Positions 9,230 to 18,854 of a stretch of 64,000 nt of DNA are shown one piece after another. Position 1 is the stretch's first letter. Every line of letters begins with the position of its first letter. This DNA comes from Candidatus Manganitrophus sp. (GTDB taxonomy: Bacteria; Nitrospirota; Nitrospiria; SBBL01; Manganitrophaceae). Under the pieces are notes generated by a model. The model was given only the letters and a program-made list of their open reading frames with translations. It had not been told where the DNA came from and did no database searches. The stretch spans positions 1,756,001 through 1,820,000 of the forward strand of contig CP114561.1 in assembly GCA_028865235.1 (NCBI GenBank). The letters are read 5' to 3'. Made by a program: the position numbers and the translations under genes.

Positions 9230-10122
9230 CTAGAAGGAGAAAAGATAATTCAGCCGGACCGAACCGCCCGGGAAGCGAGCCCCCTCCCACTTTCCCAGAA
9301 ACCGGTTTTGCAGAAACTCAAATAACGTCGACCGCTCCTGCTTCTCCACTGTCTGGGGTTCCCCTTCAATCCCCGCCAGCTCCGCCGTCCGCTTGATGGC
9401 ATCCTGAAGGTTCCCCAGCTCATCGACCAGACCAATCTCCTTCGCCTGGCGGCCGGTAAAGATTCGCCCGTCGGCATAGGGACGAACCGTCTCGATCTTC
9501 AGAGAGCGCCCTTCGGCGACCGCCTCGATAAACTGGGCATGGACATCATCCATCACGTTCTTCAGCAACGCACGCTCTTCTTCGGTCATCTTTCGAAAGG
9601 GGGAGCCGACATCTTTATTCTCCCCGCTCTTGATCACCACCCCCTCCACGCCGATTTTCTGAAGGAGCCCTTCGACGTTGACCAGCTCCATGATGACGCC
9701 GATGCTGCCGGTGAGGGTCCCGGGGTTAGCGATGATTTTCTCCGAGGCGGCGGCGATATAATAGCCGCCGGAAGCGGCCACCGTCCCCATGGAGGTGACG
9801 ATCCTTTTCTTTCCCGCGTCGCGAATCCGCTTCACCTCATCATAAATTTCTTGGGAGGGGACCACGGCGCCGCCGGGGCTGTCGATTCGAATGAGAATCG
9901 CCTTGATGCTGTCATCCCGGTGGTAGCGCCGCAGATCTTCGACCACGGTTTTTGAATCGGCGATGACCCCTTCGATCCGGATGAGGGCGATCCGATCTCC
10001 GCCCCCCACGCCGCTCCCTCCCCGCCGTCGATGTAACGGCTGGTCCAGAACATAAAGGCGAAGAAGAGGAGGAGGAAGAGAAGAAAGTAAATTCCGCCGA
10101 TCAGAATTGATTTTCGATTCAT
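9230..10122 (-). CDS. sppA: Signal peptide peptidase SppA, S49 short form (frameshifted)
   Basis: A membrane serine protease that degrades cleaved signal peptides. One N-terminal membrane anchor (about residues 6-28) is followed by a single S49 domain. The Ser nucleophile lies in 'GTVAASGGYYIA', and the downstream 'VIKSGENKDVGSPFR' contains the catalytic Lys region. The frame breaks at a run of six C (10002-10007). A seventh restores 297 residues, the usual size of the single-domain form. ATG at 10122 was chosen because it directly precedes the hydrophobic anchor. It lies downstream of rpsA, a commonly conserved order. Confidence 0.88.
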
Positions 10123-10242
10123 CGTTTCATTTGGGATAAACGGGCAGCGCTTTTCGAGGAGGGTTCCGCCGATCCGCCGGCGGAGAGCATAGGCCCTCCG
10201 CCGGCGTCTCAACCGGTTGGAAAGAGAGGAAGGCTCCGGACC

Positions 10243-11992
10243 TTACGACTCTTTTCCCTCGTCGTTTTTCTGCCGCCGTGTGATCTTGCTGGCAACCGCC
10301 CCGATCGATTGATCGAGCTTTCCCTGCGTGTGATGGAAGCGGTCGACCGCTTCTTTGTCCGAATCGCGCCGGTGCTCTCGAACCGACAGGGCGATCTTTC
10401 TCTCCGCCGTATCGATCCGGATGATCTTCGCTTCGACTTCATTCCCGATGTGGAAAACATCCTCTACGCGAGCGGGCGCTTCCACCCCCGATTCGCTGAT
10501 ATGGATGAGGCCCTCCACATTCTCTTCGAGCTCGACGAAAACCCCAAAGTCGGTAATTTTGGTCACCTTCCCGCGAACACCGCTGCCGACCCTGTATTTC
10601 TGCGGGATATCGGTCTCCCATGGATCGGAGGTCAACTGCTTGAAGCCGAGCGAGATCCGCTCTTTCTCACGATCGACCTTCAGCACGACCGCTTCAATCG
10701 GCTGTCCTTTTTTGAAGACCTCCGAAGGATGTTTGACATGGCGGGTCCAGGAGATATCGGAAATATGGATCAGCCCGTCGATTCCTTCTTCCAGGCCGAC
10801 AAAGACGCCGAAATCGGTGATGCTGCGAACCTTGCCGGTGATCTTCGCCCCCGGCGGATAACGCTGCTCGACGACGTTCCAGGGGTTCGGCTCGACCTGC
10901 TTCATACCGAGCGAGATTTTTCTCCCCTTCCGGTCGACATTGAGGATGACAGCGTTGACCCGATCGCTGACCGAAACGATCTTCGACGGATGCTTCGCTT
11001 CATGCGCCCACGACATCTCGGAGACGTGCACCAAGCCTTCGACGCCATCCTCGAGCTCGGCGAAACAGCCGTAATCGGTGAGATTGGTGACAGTGGCCGG
11101 CACCTTGGCGTTGCGCGGATAGCGGGCGACGATGTCACTCCACGGGTCCTCGCCCAGTTGCTTGAAGCCCGAGCGACACGCGGTTGCGCTCGCGATCGAA
11201 CTTGAGCACCTTGACCTCGATTTCATCGCCCACCTCGACCACTTCGCTGGGATGCTTGACGCGCTTCCAGGACATGTCGGTGATGTGCAGCAGACCGTCG
11301 ATGCCGCCAAGGTCGACGAAGGCACCGTAATCGGTGAGATTCTTCACCACCCCTTCGACCACCTGCCCCTCTTGGAGCGAGGAGAGGGTCGTCTGCCGCT
11401 TCCGATCGCGCGACTCCTCCAGAAGAACCCGGCGGGAAACGACGATGTTGCCGCGGCGGTGATTCATCTTGATGATCTTCATCGGGAAGGTTTTTCCGAT
11501 CAGCTGGTCGAGATCGCGCACGGGGCGAAGATCGATCTGAGAACCGGGCAAAAACGCCTTGACCCCGATATCGACGATCATCCCCCCCTTGATCCGGGAG
11601 ATCACCTTTCCTTCGATCACGGCGTCTTTCTGGTAGACCTCTTCAATCTCCTTCCAGATCTTCATCCGGTCGGCTTTTTCCTTCGAGAGAATGATATTTC
11701 CCTCGGAGTCTTCCCGCTCCTCGAGGTAGATCTGGATCTTCTCCCCCGCCTTGAGCTTGCCGATCTCTTCGGCGGTAAATTCCTGTCTGGGAACCATCCC
11801 CTCGGACTTATATCCGATATCGACCATGACTCCGTCTTCTTGAATGGAAAGAATGATCCCTTCTACGACGCTCCCCTCTTGGAGATTCTTGAACGTCTCG
11901 GCGTAGAGCGCTTCGAGCTCCATCCGCTCCTGACTCTTCTCGGAGTCGACCATCTCATCGGCATCAAAAACTGTTCTTTTTCCTTTTGGCAT
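10243..11992 (-). CDS. rpsA: 30S ribosomal protein S1 (frameshifted, mosaic)
   Basis: S1 binds mRNA on the 30S subunit. Six OB-fold S1 domains are visible in order, for example 'GSVVEGIILSIQEDGVMVDIG', 'LTDYGAFVDLGGIDGLLHI', 'LTDYGCFAELEDGVEGLVHV', 'ITDFGVFVGLEEGIDGLIHI' and 'ITDFGVFVELEENVEGLIHI'. About 582 residues result if one extra G near 11170 is removed, after 'RNRVSLG'. The stretch at about 11000-11340, around that break, is richer in GC and closer in wording to proteobacterial S1 than its flanks. ATG at 11992 follows a GGGGAGAG site. Its neighbours ispH and sppA are classical. Confidence 0.9.
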
Positions 11993-12100
11993 AAAAACTA
12001 TTCTCTCCCCTCTTCTTCGAATTTAGCGACCGGCCTGTGCGGAGTGGAATCAGGCCCTCCGATGCCGGCCTCTATATTGGTCACTTCTCAAACAACGGAA

Positions 12101-12120
12101 ACGGCGGCCGGAGGCCGCCT
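12101..12120 (-). terminator. Hairpin after ispH
   Basis: A GC-only 7-bp stem (12103-12109 with 12113-12119, 3-nt loop) lies between the ispH stop and rpsA. On the minus strand it is followed by a T-rich but interrupted tract, so it could be a terminator or an attenuating hairpin ahead of rpsA. Confidence 0.45.
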
Positions 12121-12129
12121 CTGATTCCT

Positions 12130-12975
12130 TTAAATCGTTTTTAAATAACTGATCACCTCTTGAATAATCCAATCGGGCGTTGAGGCCCCCGCCGTCACCC
12201 CAGTCTTCTGAACCCCTTCAAACCAATGCCGATCGATCTCCTGCGCCGTCTCAACGTGGTAAACCCGGACCCCCTTTTCGCGGCAGATATCGGCCAGATG
12301 GGTCGTGTTCGCGGAGTTCTTTCCCCCCACCACCACCATCACTTCCACCGTTTCCGAAAGGCTCTGCGCCTCCGTTTGGCGATCCTCGGTAGCGTAACAG
12401 ATGGTGTTGAAGATTTTGACCTCTTCGCAGATTTGGAGGCATTTTACTACAATTTCAGAAAATTTTCCATAGGTTTGCGTCGTTTGGGAAATGATGCCCA
12501 ATCGCTTCCGGGTGAACCGGTTCAACATCTGCTTGATCTCGTCGAAATCCTCCGTCACCAGGATCTCTCCCCCGGCATGCCCGAGGACGCTCTGAGACTC
12601 GGGGTGATTCCGATCCCCGACCATCACCACCTGATATCCTTCATCGACCAGTTGTTTTGCATACCGCTGCGCGTTGGTCACAAACGGACAGGTGGCGTCG
12701 ATGATATGCAGCCCCTGTGCTTCGGCATCCTGGACCACTTGAGGGGAAGAAACACCGTGTGATCGAAGAATGACCACGCCATTCTCAATCTGGTCCAAAC
12801 GCTCGACCTTTTGAACTCCCTTTTGTGCCAGCCGTTCGACGACCTGCGGGTTATGGATCAATGGCCCGAGGCTATGGACCTCTCCTTGATAGCTCTCGGC
12901 CGCGTCGAACGCCATCTTCACCGCCCGCTTCACCCCGAAACAGAAACCTGCATTTTCAGCAACGTAAATTTCCAT
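12130..12975 (-). CDS. ispH: 4-hydroxy-3-methylbut-2-enyl diphosphate reductase
   Basis: The last enzyme of the MEP isoprenoid pathway, making IPP and DMAPP from HMBPP with an iron-sulfur cluster. The three cluster cysteines are in 'FCFGVKRAV', 'ATCPFVTNAQ' and 'NTICYATEDRQ'. The catalytic region 'SQTTQTYGKF' and the diphosphate-binding 'GGKNSANTTHL' are also present. About 281 residues, normal length. ATG at 12975 was preferred over the upstream GTG at 12981 because it matches the family start 'MEIYVAENAGFCFG' and has GAGGGG before it. It lies between plsC and rpsA in a typical conserved order. Confidence 0.97.
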   Translation of the reverse strand: MEIYVAENAGFCFGVKRAVKMAFDAAESYQGEVHSLGPLIHNPQVVERLAQKGVQKVERLDQIENGVVILRSHGVSSPQVVQDAEAQGLHIIDATCPFVTNAQRYAKQLVDEGYQVVMVGDRNHPESQSVLGHAGGEILVTEDFDEIKQMLNRFTRKRLGIISQTTQTYGKFSEIVVKCLQICEEVKIFNTICYATEDRQTEAQSLSETVEVMVVVGGKNSANTTHLADICREKGVRVYHVETAQEIDRHWFEGVQKTGVTAGASTPDWIIQEVISYLKTI

Positions 12976-12984
12976 CCCCACCCC

Positions 12985-13614
12985 TCAACGATTGGTCTCC
13001 GCCAATGTCCGTTCTAGTGCCGCAATCTCGTTCATGATTTCCTGTGAAATTGTAGCATAAAGTATTTTGGGATTGATACCTTCTTTTTCAACCCTTTCAA
13101 TCTCTTGAATTTGACCCTTAAAATCGATCGGCTTGCCGAAGACCACCGTCACCCGCCGAAAGGGACGGACCGGCGCAGTTCCATCGATATAGGCCGGAAT
13201 GACCTTCACCCCCGAGAGCGCCACCATCATTCCGATCCCCGGCTTCGGAGACTGGAGCCGGCCGTCCTTACTGCGTGTTCCTTCCGGATACATCGCCAGA
13301 AGATGCCCCGCTTTCAATCGCCTCACCGCCTCGCCGATCGCCTGCCGATCGATTGTCCCGCGTCGCACCGGAAATCCGCCGAGCATTCTGAAAAGGGCGG
13401 CGAGGAGCCGATTTCGGAAAAGCTCGCTCTTCGCGATGTTGTCGGCCCGGCGGGAGAGGACACAGCCGAGAAGGGGAATATCAAAATAGCTGTTGTGATT
13501 GGCTGCGACAATCACCCCCCCTTCCCGTGGAACGTAAGACTCACCGATCACTCTGATCCGGAAAAAGAGCCTCGCCAGGGTCCAAACCACCACATGCGCG
13601 ATTCGATAAAGCAT
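12985..13614 (-). CDS. plsC: 1-acyl-sn-glycerol-3-phosphate acyltransferase
   Basis: A membrane-associated acyltransferase converting lysophosphatidate to phosphatidate. The catalytic HX4D box is 'NHNSYFD', the substrate block is 'EGTRSKDG', and an N-terminal hydrophobic helix is present. 209 residues is short but usual for bacterial PlsC. The gap to ispH is only a few bases, so co-translation is likely. A short inverted repeat separates it from cmk. Confidence 0.92.
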   Translation of the reverse strand: MLYRIAHVVVWTLARLFFRIRVIGESYVPREGGVIVAANHNSYFDIPLLGCVLSRRADNIAKSELFRNRLLAALFRMLGGFPVRRGTIDRQAIGEAVRRLKAGHLLAMYPEGTRSKDGRLQSPKPGIGMMVALSGVKVIPAYIDGTAPVRPFRRVTVVFGKPIDFKGQIQEIERVEKEGINPKILYATISQEIMNEIAALERTLAETNR

Positions 13615-13633
13615 ATCTCGAATGCGGATCTCA

Positions 13634-13706
13634 GATTGCGGATTGCGGAATGAAAAGCAAAAAATATACTCTTCTCAAATCCGCAATCCGAAATCCGAAA
13701 TCCGAA
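13634..13706. repeat. Intergenic inverted/direct repeat (ATCCGAA-type)
   Basis: Two perfect 11-bp arms, 13634-13644 and 13678-13688, face each other across an AT-rich 33-bp spacer. The right arm continues into direct repeats of the heptamer ATCCGAA. It fills the gap between cmk and plsC and contains no gene. It has the look of a small REP-like intergenic repeat; no other copy was found in this window. Confidence 0.6.
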
Positions 13707-13708
13707 AT

Positions 13709-14425
13709 TTATTTCAATTTCTTAATATGGCCGCTCCCTCGCTCTTTGGCCGCGCGCCTTTTCTCGACTTCCTGGAGCATACAGGTGATCACCTCCTCCA
13801 GGTTCAGCGGGGTGGAATCGATCACAATGGCATCCTCGCTCTTTTTTAACGGGGCAACGTGCCGACGGCTGTCTTTGAGATCCCGCTCCTCGATCTCCCG
13901 GGTCGTTTTCTCCAGGTCGGACGGGATCCCCTTCTGCTCCAACTCTTTGTGCCGGCGCAGACCCCGGACCGGGGTATTTGCATCAAGATAGAACTTCACA
14001 TCCGCATCGGGAAAAACGACCGTGCCGATATCGCGTCCTTCCATCACGACCCCGCCGCCGCTTCCGATCGACCGCTGAATCGAGAGGAGCTTCTTTCGAA
14101 CGCCCGGATAGGTCGACGCGATCGAAGAGACCCGGGTCACTTCCGGCAATCGAAGGGAAGGGGTGGCATCGATCCCGCCGACCCAGATCTCGGTCTGCTC
14201 TCCCTTCAGTCGGAGCTCGATTTCGATTGATTGTGCCGCCGCCTCGACCTCCTCCTGGGACTCCGGATTGATCTTTTCTTGAAGAAGCTTCCAGGCGATC
14301 GCTCTGTAAAGCGCTCCCGAATCGAGATAGAGATAGCCGAGCCGTTTGGCCAAATTCTTCGCCGCAGTGCTCTTACCGGCCGCCGCCGGACCGTCGATGG
14401 CAATAATTAGTTTTCGCACACGCAA
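13709..14425 (-). CDS. cmk: (d)CMP kinase
   Basis: Cytidylate kinase phosphorylates CMP and dCMP. The P-loop is 'IDGPAAAGKSTAAK', the NMP-binding part includes 'YLDSGALYRA', and the lid segment is 'VMEGRDIGTVVFPDA' followed by 'RDLKDSRR'. 238 residues, slightly longer than usual because of a charged C-terminal tail. The start is TTG 14425 or GTG 14419; both follow a GAGAG tract, and the choice is uncertain. It lies directly downstream of aroA, as in many bacteria. Confidence 0.95.
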   Translation of the reverse strand: MRVRKLIIAIDGPAAAGKSTAAKNLAKRLGYLYLDSGALYRAIAWKLLQEKINPESQEEVEAAAQSIEIELRLKGEQTEIWVGGIDATPSLRLPEVTRVSSIASTYPGVRKKLLSIQRSIGSGGGVVMEGRDIGTVVFPDADVKFYLDANTPVRGLRRHKELEQKGIPSDLEKTTREIEERDLKDSRRHVAPLKKSEDAIVIDSTPLNLEEVITCMLQEVEKRRAAKERGSGHIKKLK

Positions 14426-14431
14426 TCTCTC

Positions 14432-14459
14432 GTAGGGGCGGACCTTTGTGTCCGCCCTA
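14432..14459. repeat. GTAGGGGCG-type palindromic repeat, half copy
   Basis: A palindrome starting GTAGGGGCGGAC and closing GTCCGCCC-TA. It shares its GTAGGGGCG...GTG...CGCCC design with the copies at 15765 and 52100. On the minus strand its first bases supply the TAG stop of aroA. Confidence 0.75.
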
Positions 14460-15749
14460 TTCTGTCAACGTTGACAACAACCCCAAAAATCCCGGGAAAG
14501 AAGTGTCGATGCAGGCAACGTCGTCGATCTCATTTCCCCCCTCCGCGATAAGCCCGGCGATCGCCATCGACATGGCGATTCGGTGGTCTCCATGTGTCTC
14601 GCAGAGAGTTCCCTTCCACTTTTTCTTCCCTTCGATCCGCATCCCGTCGGGGAACTCCTCCACCGCGATTCCCATTCCCCGCAACGCCTGGGCCATCGCG
14701 GCGATCCGATCGCTCTCTTTGACCCGTAGTTCTTGCGCGTCCCGGATCACCGTCTCCCCTTCGGCCGCCGCCGCCGCGACACAGAGGATCGGGAACTCAT
14801 CAATTGTGCGGGGAATCAGATCCCCCCCGATCACTGCCCCGTGGAGTGAGGTGGAACGGACGGTCAGGTCGGCGACCGGTTCGTCTCCCATCGGCTCAAG
14901 AGGGGTCACCGTGATCTCCGCCCCCATCTCCTTCAATACTTCCAGGAGACCGGTCCGGGTCGGATTGACCCCGATCTTTCGGATCGTGATCTCCGAACCT
15001 TCGATGATCGCCCCGGCGACCAGAAAAAAGGCCGCCGAAGAGAGATCCCCCGGAACCTCTATCCGCTTGCCGGGATAAGACGAGCCGCCGACGATGGAAA
15101 GCCGTCCGTTGTTTTCCTCGAACCGGACACCCAGGGAACGCAGCATCCGTTCGGTGTGGTCGCGCGACCGGCTCGGTTCGGAGAGGGTCGTCACCCCCGA
15201 GGCGGTCAGCCCGGCCAGCAAGATCGCTGACTTCACCTGGGCGCTTGCGATCGGGAGTCGATAATCAATACCGTTCAGTTTTTTTCCGGAGATCGCCAGC
15301 GGGGCGAGATTTCCCCCCGATCGGCCGCAGATCTCCGCCCCCATGCTCCGAAGGGGATCGATGACCCGCCGCATCGGCCGCTTCCGAAGGGAGGCATCTC
15401 CCGTCAGAACCGAAAAAAACGGTTTCCCGGCCAGCAATCCGGTCAGAAGCCGCAGCGTCGTTCCGGAGTTGCCGCAGTCGATGACCCCCGTCGGCTCCGT
15501 CAGTCCCCAGAGTCCTTTCCCTTGCACATGGAGAGAGGGAAGACCGTTCACCGTCTCGACGGAAATGGCAATCCCCATCTCTCGAAACGCAGTGATCGTC
15601 CGCTCGCAATCTTCAGAAGGAAGATAGCCGATGACCTCGCTCGGCCCCTCCCCCAGCGCCGAGAAGATCACCGCCCGATGGGTGATCGATTTATCCCCTG
15701 GAACCGTGATCGTTCCCCGCAGGGGGCGTTTTTTCACAGGCGTTTTCAT
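14457..15749 (-). CDS. aroA: 3-phosphoshikimate 1-carboxyvinyltransferase (EPSP synthase)
   Basis: The sixth step of the shikimate pathway, joining PEP to shikimate-3-phosphate. The N-terminal 'VPGDKSITHRAVIFSALGEG', the PEP-site 'DCGNSGTTLRLLTGLLAG' and the C-terminal 'ESDRIAAM' and 'DHRIAMSMAI' signatures are all present. About 430 residues, normal length. ATG at 15749 was chosen because the longer frame would read through a palindromic repeat. The stop codon lies at the edge of another copy of that repeat. Confidence 0.97.
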   Translation of the reverse strand: MKTPVKKRPLRGTITVPGDKSITHRAVIFSALGEGPSEVIGYLPSEDCERTITAFREMGIAISVETVNGLPSLHVQGKGLWGLTEPTGVIDCGNSGTTLRLLTGLLAGKPFFSVLTGDASLRKRPMRRVIDPLRSMGAEICGRSGGNLAPLAISGKKLNGIDYRLPIASAQVKSAILLAGLTASGVTTLSEPSRSRDHTERMLRSLGVRFEENNGRLSIVGGSSYPGKRIEVPGDLSSAAFFLVAGAIIEGSEITIRKIGVNPTRTGLLEVLKEMGAEITVTPLEPMGDEPVADLTVRSTSLHGAVIGGDLIPRTIDEFPILCVAAAAAEGETVIRDAQELRVKESDRIAAMAQALRGMGIAVEEFPDGMRIEGKKKWKGTLCETHGDHRIAMSMAIAGLIAEGGNEIDDVACIDTSFPGFLGLLSTLTE

Positions 15750-15764
15750 TTTAAATTTTATCTC

Positions 15765-15828
15765 GTAGGGGCGATCCTTGTGATCGCCCTGACCCCGTAT
15801 CATGGGCGAATACAAGATTCGCCCCTAC
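15765..15828. repeat. GTAGGGGCG-type palindromic repeat, full two-armed copy
   Basis: The element begins GTAGGGGCGATC and ends GATTCGCCCCTAC. It is built of two small hairpins facing each other, so the whole is an imperfect palindrome. It occupies the gap between tyrA and aroA and has no coding capacity. Confidence 0.8.
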
Positions 15829-15838
15829 AAACAGACGG

Positions 15839-16699
15839 TCATGATATCGCTTTCTGGCGGATCGCCTTGGCCCGTTCGAAAATTTCCATCAGGCCCGCTG
15901 CGTCCCCCTCCAGGATCTTCTTCTTCACCTTCTCAAGCGACTCCTGGTAGAGATCGACCATCTCGACCACGGCATCCCGGTTGAGCAGAAAAATATCGCG
16001 CCACATCTCCGGGGAGCTCGCCGCGATCCGGGTAAAATCGCGCAGCCCTCCTGCCGAGAACTGGACCGGATTTTTCTTCTCGATTTTCGGATGAGTTAAT
16101 GTTTCCATCAACACATAAGCGACGAGATGAGGAAGATGGCTGACCGCCGCCAAAATCTGGTCATGGTCGGAAGGGTTCATCTCCGAGACGCGCGCCCCCG
16201 CCTTTTCCCAAAGCGCGGCCACTTTCTTGAGCGCCTTCGGGTCGGTTTGAGCGGTCGGCGTCAGAATGCAGCGGCTTCCCTGAAAGAGTTCGGCCGTCGC
16301 CGCCTCGACCCCCGACTTCTCGCGCCCCGCAATCGGATGTCCTCCCACAAAAAAAGCGTGGCGCGGCATCAGCGATTCCATCCGGGCGACCCAGGCCCCT
16401 TTGACGCTTCCGACATCGGTCACGATCGCCCCTTCTTTCAGATGCGGGGCGATCGCCTGGCAGATTCGTTCAAAGGTCCCGACCGGCGTGGCGAGGACGA
16501 CCATATCGGCTCCCTCGACCGCCTTCGGGAGGGTAAGTACATACCGATCGATCACCCCCATCGCGGTCGCCTTCTGAAGGCTTCCCCGTTTCTTGCCGTA
16601 GCCGACGACACTTTCGACGATCTTCTTCCGCTTGGAGATCAGTCCTAAAGAACCGCCGATCAGGCCGACGCCGATGATGGTCATTTGTTTGAAGAGCAA
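15839..16699 (-). CDS. tyrA: Prephenate dehydrogenase
   Basis: An NAD(P)-dependent oxidative decarboxylase making 4-hydroxyphenylpyruvate for tyrosine. The N-terminal Rossmann motif is 'IIGVGLIGGSLGL' and the catalytic region is 'GGHPIAGREKSG'. The helical dimerisation half contains 'SHLPHLVAYVL' and 'GGLRDFTRIAASSPEMW'. 286 residues, with no fused chorismate mutase or ACT domain. The start is TTG 16699, preceded by AGGAG at 5 nt. It follows aroF in the operon. Confidence 0.95.
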   Translation of the reverse strand: MLFKQMTIIGVGLIGGSLGLISKRKKIVESVVGYGKKRGSLQKATAMGVIDRYVLTLPKAVEGADMVVLATPVGTFERICQAIAPHLKEGAIVTDVGSVKGAWVARMESLMPRHAFFVGGHPIAGREKSGVEAATAELFQGSRCILTPTAQTDPKALKKVAALWEKAGARVSEMNPSDHDQILAAVSHLPHLVAYVLMETLTHPKIEKKNPVQFSAGGLRDFTRIAASSPEMWRDIFLLNRDAVVEMVDLYQESLEKVKKKILEGDAAGLMEIFERAKAIRQKAIS

Positions 16700-16735
16700 T
16701 GGAACTCCTGTGAAAACGTTTAACGAATCACGTTT

Positions 16736-17749
16736 TTATAATTCTCTATCTACTGCCGCCGCGATCCGCCTCAGCTGCGCCATCAAGGTTTTGAAATCCT
16801 TCGGCAGCATCGCCTGCTCCCCGTCGCAGTAGGCCTCCTCCGGATTGGAGTGGACTTCGATGATCAGACCGTCGGCCCCCGCCGCCACCGCGGCCTTCGC
16901 CATCGGCGCAACCAGATGGGTCTTCCCGACCGCATGGCTCGGATCGATGATGATCGGAAGATGCGACAGCTCCCGGATCACCGGGACGGCGGAGAGATCG
17001 AGGGTGTTCCGCGTCGCCGTCTCGAAAGTTCGAATCCCCCGCTCGCAGAGAATGACCTGAGAATTGCCGGCGGCCATGATGTACTCGGCCGAGAGAAGAA
17101 ACTCTTTGATCGTGGCGGAGAGACCCCGTTTGAGCATCACCGGCTTGTTGTAAGAGCCGACTTCCGCCAGCAGACGAAAGTTTTGCATGTTCCGCGCCCC
17201 GATCTGAATAATATCGGCGTGCTTGAGCATCATCGGCATATCGCGCGGATCCATGATTTCGGTGATAATTAAAAGGCCTGTTTTCTTCTTCGCCTCGGTC
17301 AGATATTCGAGCCCTTCTTCCCCTAATCCCTGGAAAGCATAAGGAGAGGTCCTCGGCTTGAAAGCCCCGCCCCGCAGGATCACCGCGCCGGCCTCCTTCA
17401 CCTCCTGGGCGATCGAGGAGAGGAGATCTTGCTTCTCGACCGAGCAGGGACCGGCCATCATCACCAGCCGCTTTCCGCCGATCTGGATCCCCTGCACATC
17501 GAGAACCGTGTTTTCTTTCTTGAACTCGCGGCTGACCAGCTTGTATGGCGCCAGGATCGGCAGGACCCCCTCGACCCCGGGGAAGGCCAGGAGCGGCTGG
17601 CTCTGGAGAGCCCGTTCATCGCCGACAACGCCGATGATCGTCCGCTCCTCTCCCTTGCTGATGTGCGATTTCAAACCGGCCTCTTTGATCTTGGCGACGA
17701 TATGCCCAATCTCCCGCTCGGTGGCGCTCGGTTTTAAGACGATGATCAT
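16736..17749 (-). CDS. aroF: 3-deoxy-7-phosphoheptulonate (DAHP) synthase with N-terminal ferredoxin-like domain
   Basis: The entry enzyme of the shikimate pathway, class I-beta (Thermotoga/Bacillus type). An N-terminal ferredoxin-like regulatory domain of about 70 residues precedes the TIM barrel. Key motifs are 'MMAGPCSVE', '[14 protein letters not shown]', 'IGARNMQNF', '[11 protein letters not shown]' and '[12 protein letters not shown]'. In this class the extra domain mediates Tyr or prephenate feedback. ATG at 17749 has AAGGAG 6 nt upstream. Which aro symbol fits is a matter of naming convention. Confidence 0.95.
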   Translation of the reverse strand: MIIVLKPSATEREIGHIVAKIKEAGLKSHISKGEERTIIGVVGDERALQSQPLLAFPGVEGVLPILAPYKLVSREFKKENTVLDVQGIQIGGKRLVMMAGPCSVEKQDLLSSIAQEVKEAGAVILRGGAFKPRTSPYAFQGLGEEGLEYLTEAKKKTGLLIITEIMDPRDMPMMLKHADIIQIGARNMQNFRLLAEVGSYNKPVMLKRGLSATIKEFLLSAEYIMAAGNSQVILCERGIRTFETATRNTLDLSAVPVIRELSHLPIIIDPSHAVGKTHLVAPMAKAAVAAGADGLIIEVHSNPEEAYCDGEQAMLPKDFKTLMAQLRRIAAAVDREL

Positions 17750-17762
17750 TTTAAACTCCTTA

Positions 17763-18854
17763 CTACTTTAAAGACAAAACTTCTTTCAGCGATTGAATGA
17801 ATCGCCGATTCTCCTTCGGAAGGCCGATGGTCACCCGAAGATGGAGCCCCTCCAGATGCCGGATAATCACCCCCTTGTGGAGGAGCGCGGTAAAAACTTT
17901 CTTGCCGAGTGCGGGGTCGGAGCCGTTGAGATTAAAATAAATAAAATTCGTCTCGGATGGAAAATAGGAAAGTCCCATCTCATCAAACTGCCGACAGAGG
18001 GACTCCTTTCCCTCCTGGTTGATCCGAAGCGACTTGGAGAGGTGGGCCTCATCCGAAAGGGCAGCGAGCGCCCCCTGCTGCGCCGGCAGATTGGTATTAA
18101 ACGGCTGCCGCACCCGGTTCATGTAGTCGATCACCTCCGGCCGGCTGATCCCATAACCGATCCGAAGACCGGCGAGGCCGTGAATCTTCGAAAAGGTCCG
18201 AAGAAAAATCACCGACGCCCCTTCCCGCAAGGCATCGATCGTCTGAGGAAAATCGGGATCGGTGGCATATTCTGCATAGGCCTCGTCGAAAATCACCAAG
18301 ATCCGCCTTGGAACCCGCAGCAGAAACCGGGCAACCTCTCTTTTGTCGACAATTGTCCCGGTGGGGTTATTCGGGTTGCAGACAAAAATCAACTTCGTCT
18401 TCGGGGTGATCGCCTTCGCCATCTGGGCAAGATCATGTCTCCCCTCTTTCAGCGGAATCTGAACCGGCTTGCCGTGGCCGGTGGTAACCACCAATGGATA
18501 AAGCGAGAAGCTCGGATCGGCCATGATCGCCTCATCCCCCGGCAGGATGAACGTTCGGACGAGCAATTCGATGATCTCGTTCGAGCCGTTCCCGATGATC
18601 ACCTGCGAGGGCTCAACCTTCCATTTTTCGGCCAACGCTTCCCTCAGATAATAACCCGCCCCGTCGGGATAGCGCTGGAGCTTCTCCAACCCTTTTCGGA
18701 TCGCCGCCACCGCCTTCGGCGAAGGCCCGAGCGGATTCTCGTTCGACGCAAGCTTGATCGATCCCTTGATCCCGAGCTCCCGCTCGAGCTCCTCCATCGG
18801 CTTGCCGGGAGGATACGGAATGATGCCGGCGATATCGGGGCTGACTTTGATCAT
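17763..18854 (-). CDS. hisC: Histidinol-phosphate/aromatic aminotransferase (class II-like PLP)
   Basis: A PLP-dependent aminotransferase. The family start '[15 protein letters not shown]', the '[10 protein letters not shown]' region, the 'IFDEAYAEY' Asp, the Schiff-base Lys in '[17 protein letters not shown]' and the C-terminal '[11 protein letters not shown]' Arg are visible. About 363 residues. HisC enzymes act on histidinol phosphate and often on aromatic keto acids. Its place between pheA and aroF, with an ATGA overlap of the pheA stop, suggests the Phe/Tyr transamination role here. Confidence 0.93.
   Translation of the reverse strand: MIKVSPDIAGIIPYPPGKPMEELERELGIKGSIKLASNENPLGPSPKAVAAIRKGLEKLQRYPDGAGYYLREALAEKWKVEPSQVIIGNGSNEIIELLVRTFILPGDEAIMADPSFSLYPLVVTTGHGKPVQIPLKEGRHDLAQMAKAITPKTKLIFVCNPNNPTGTIVDKREVARFLLRVPRRILVIFDEAYAEYATDPDFPQTIDALREGASVIFLRTFSKIHGLAGLRIGYGISRPEVIDYMNRVRQPFNTNLPAQQGALAALSDEAHLSKSLRINQEGKESLCRQFDEMGLSYFPSETNFIYFNLNGSDPALGKKVFTALLHKGVIIRHLEGLHLRVTIGLPKENRRFIQSLKEVLSLK

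Noticed and set aside
10309..11205. Plus-strand open frame opposite rpsA
   Set aside because: It mirrors the S1 repeats and has no independent coding evidence.
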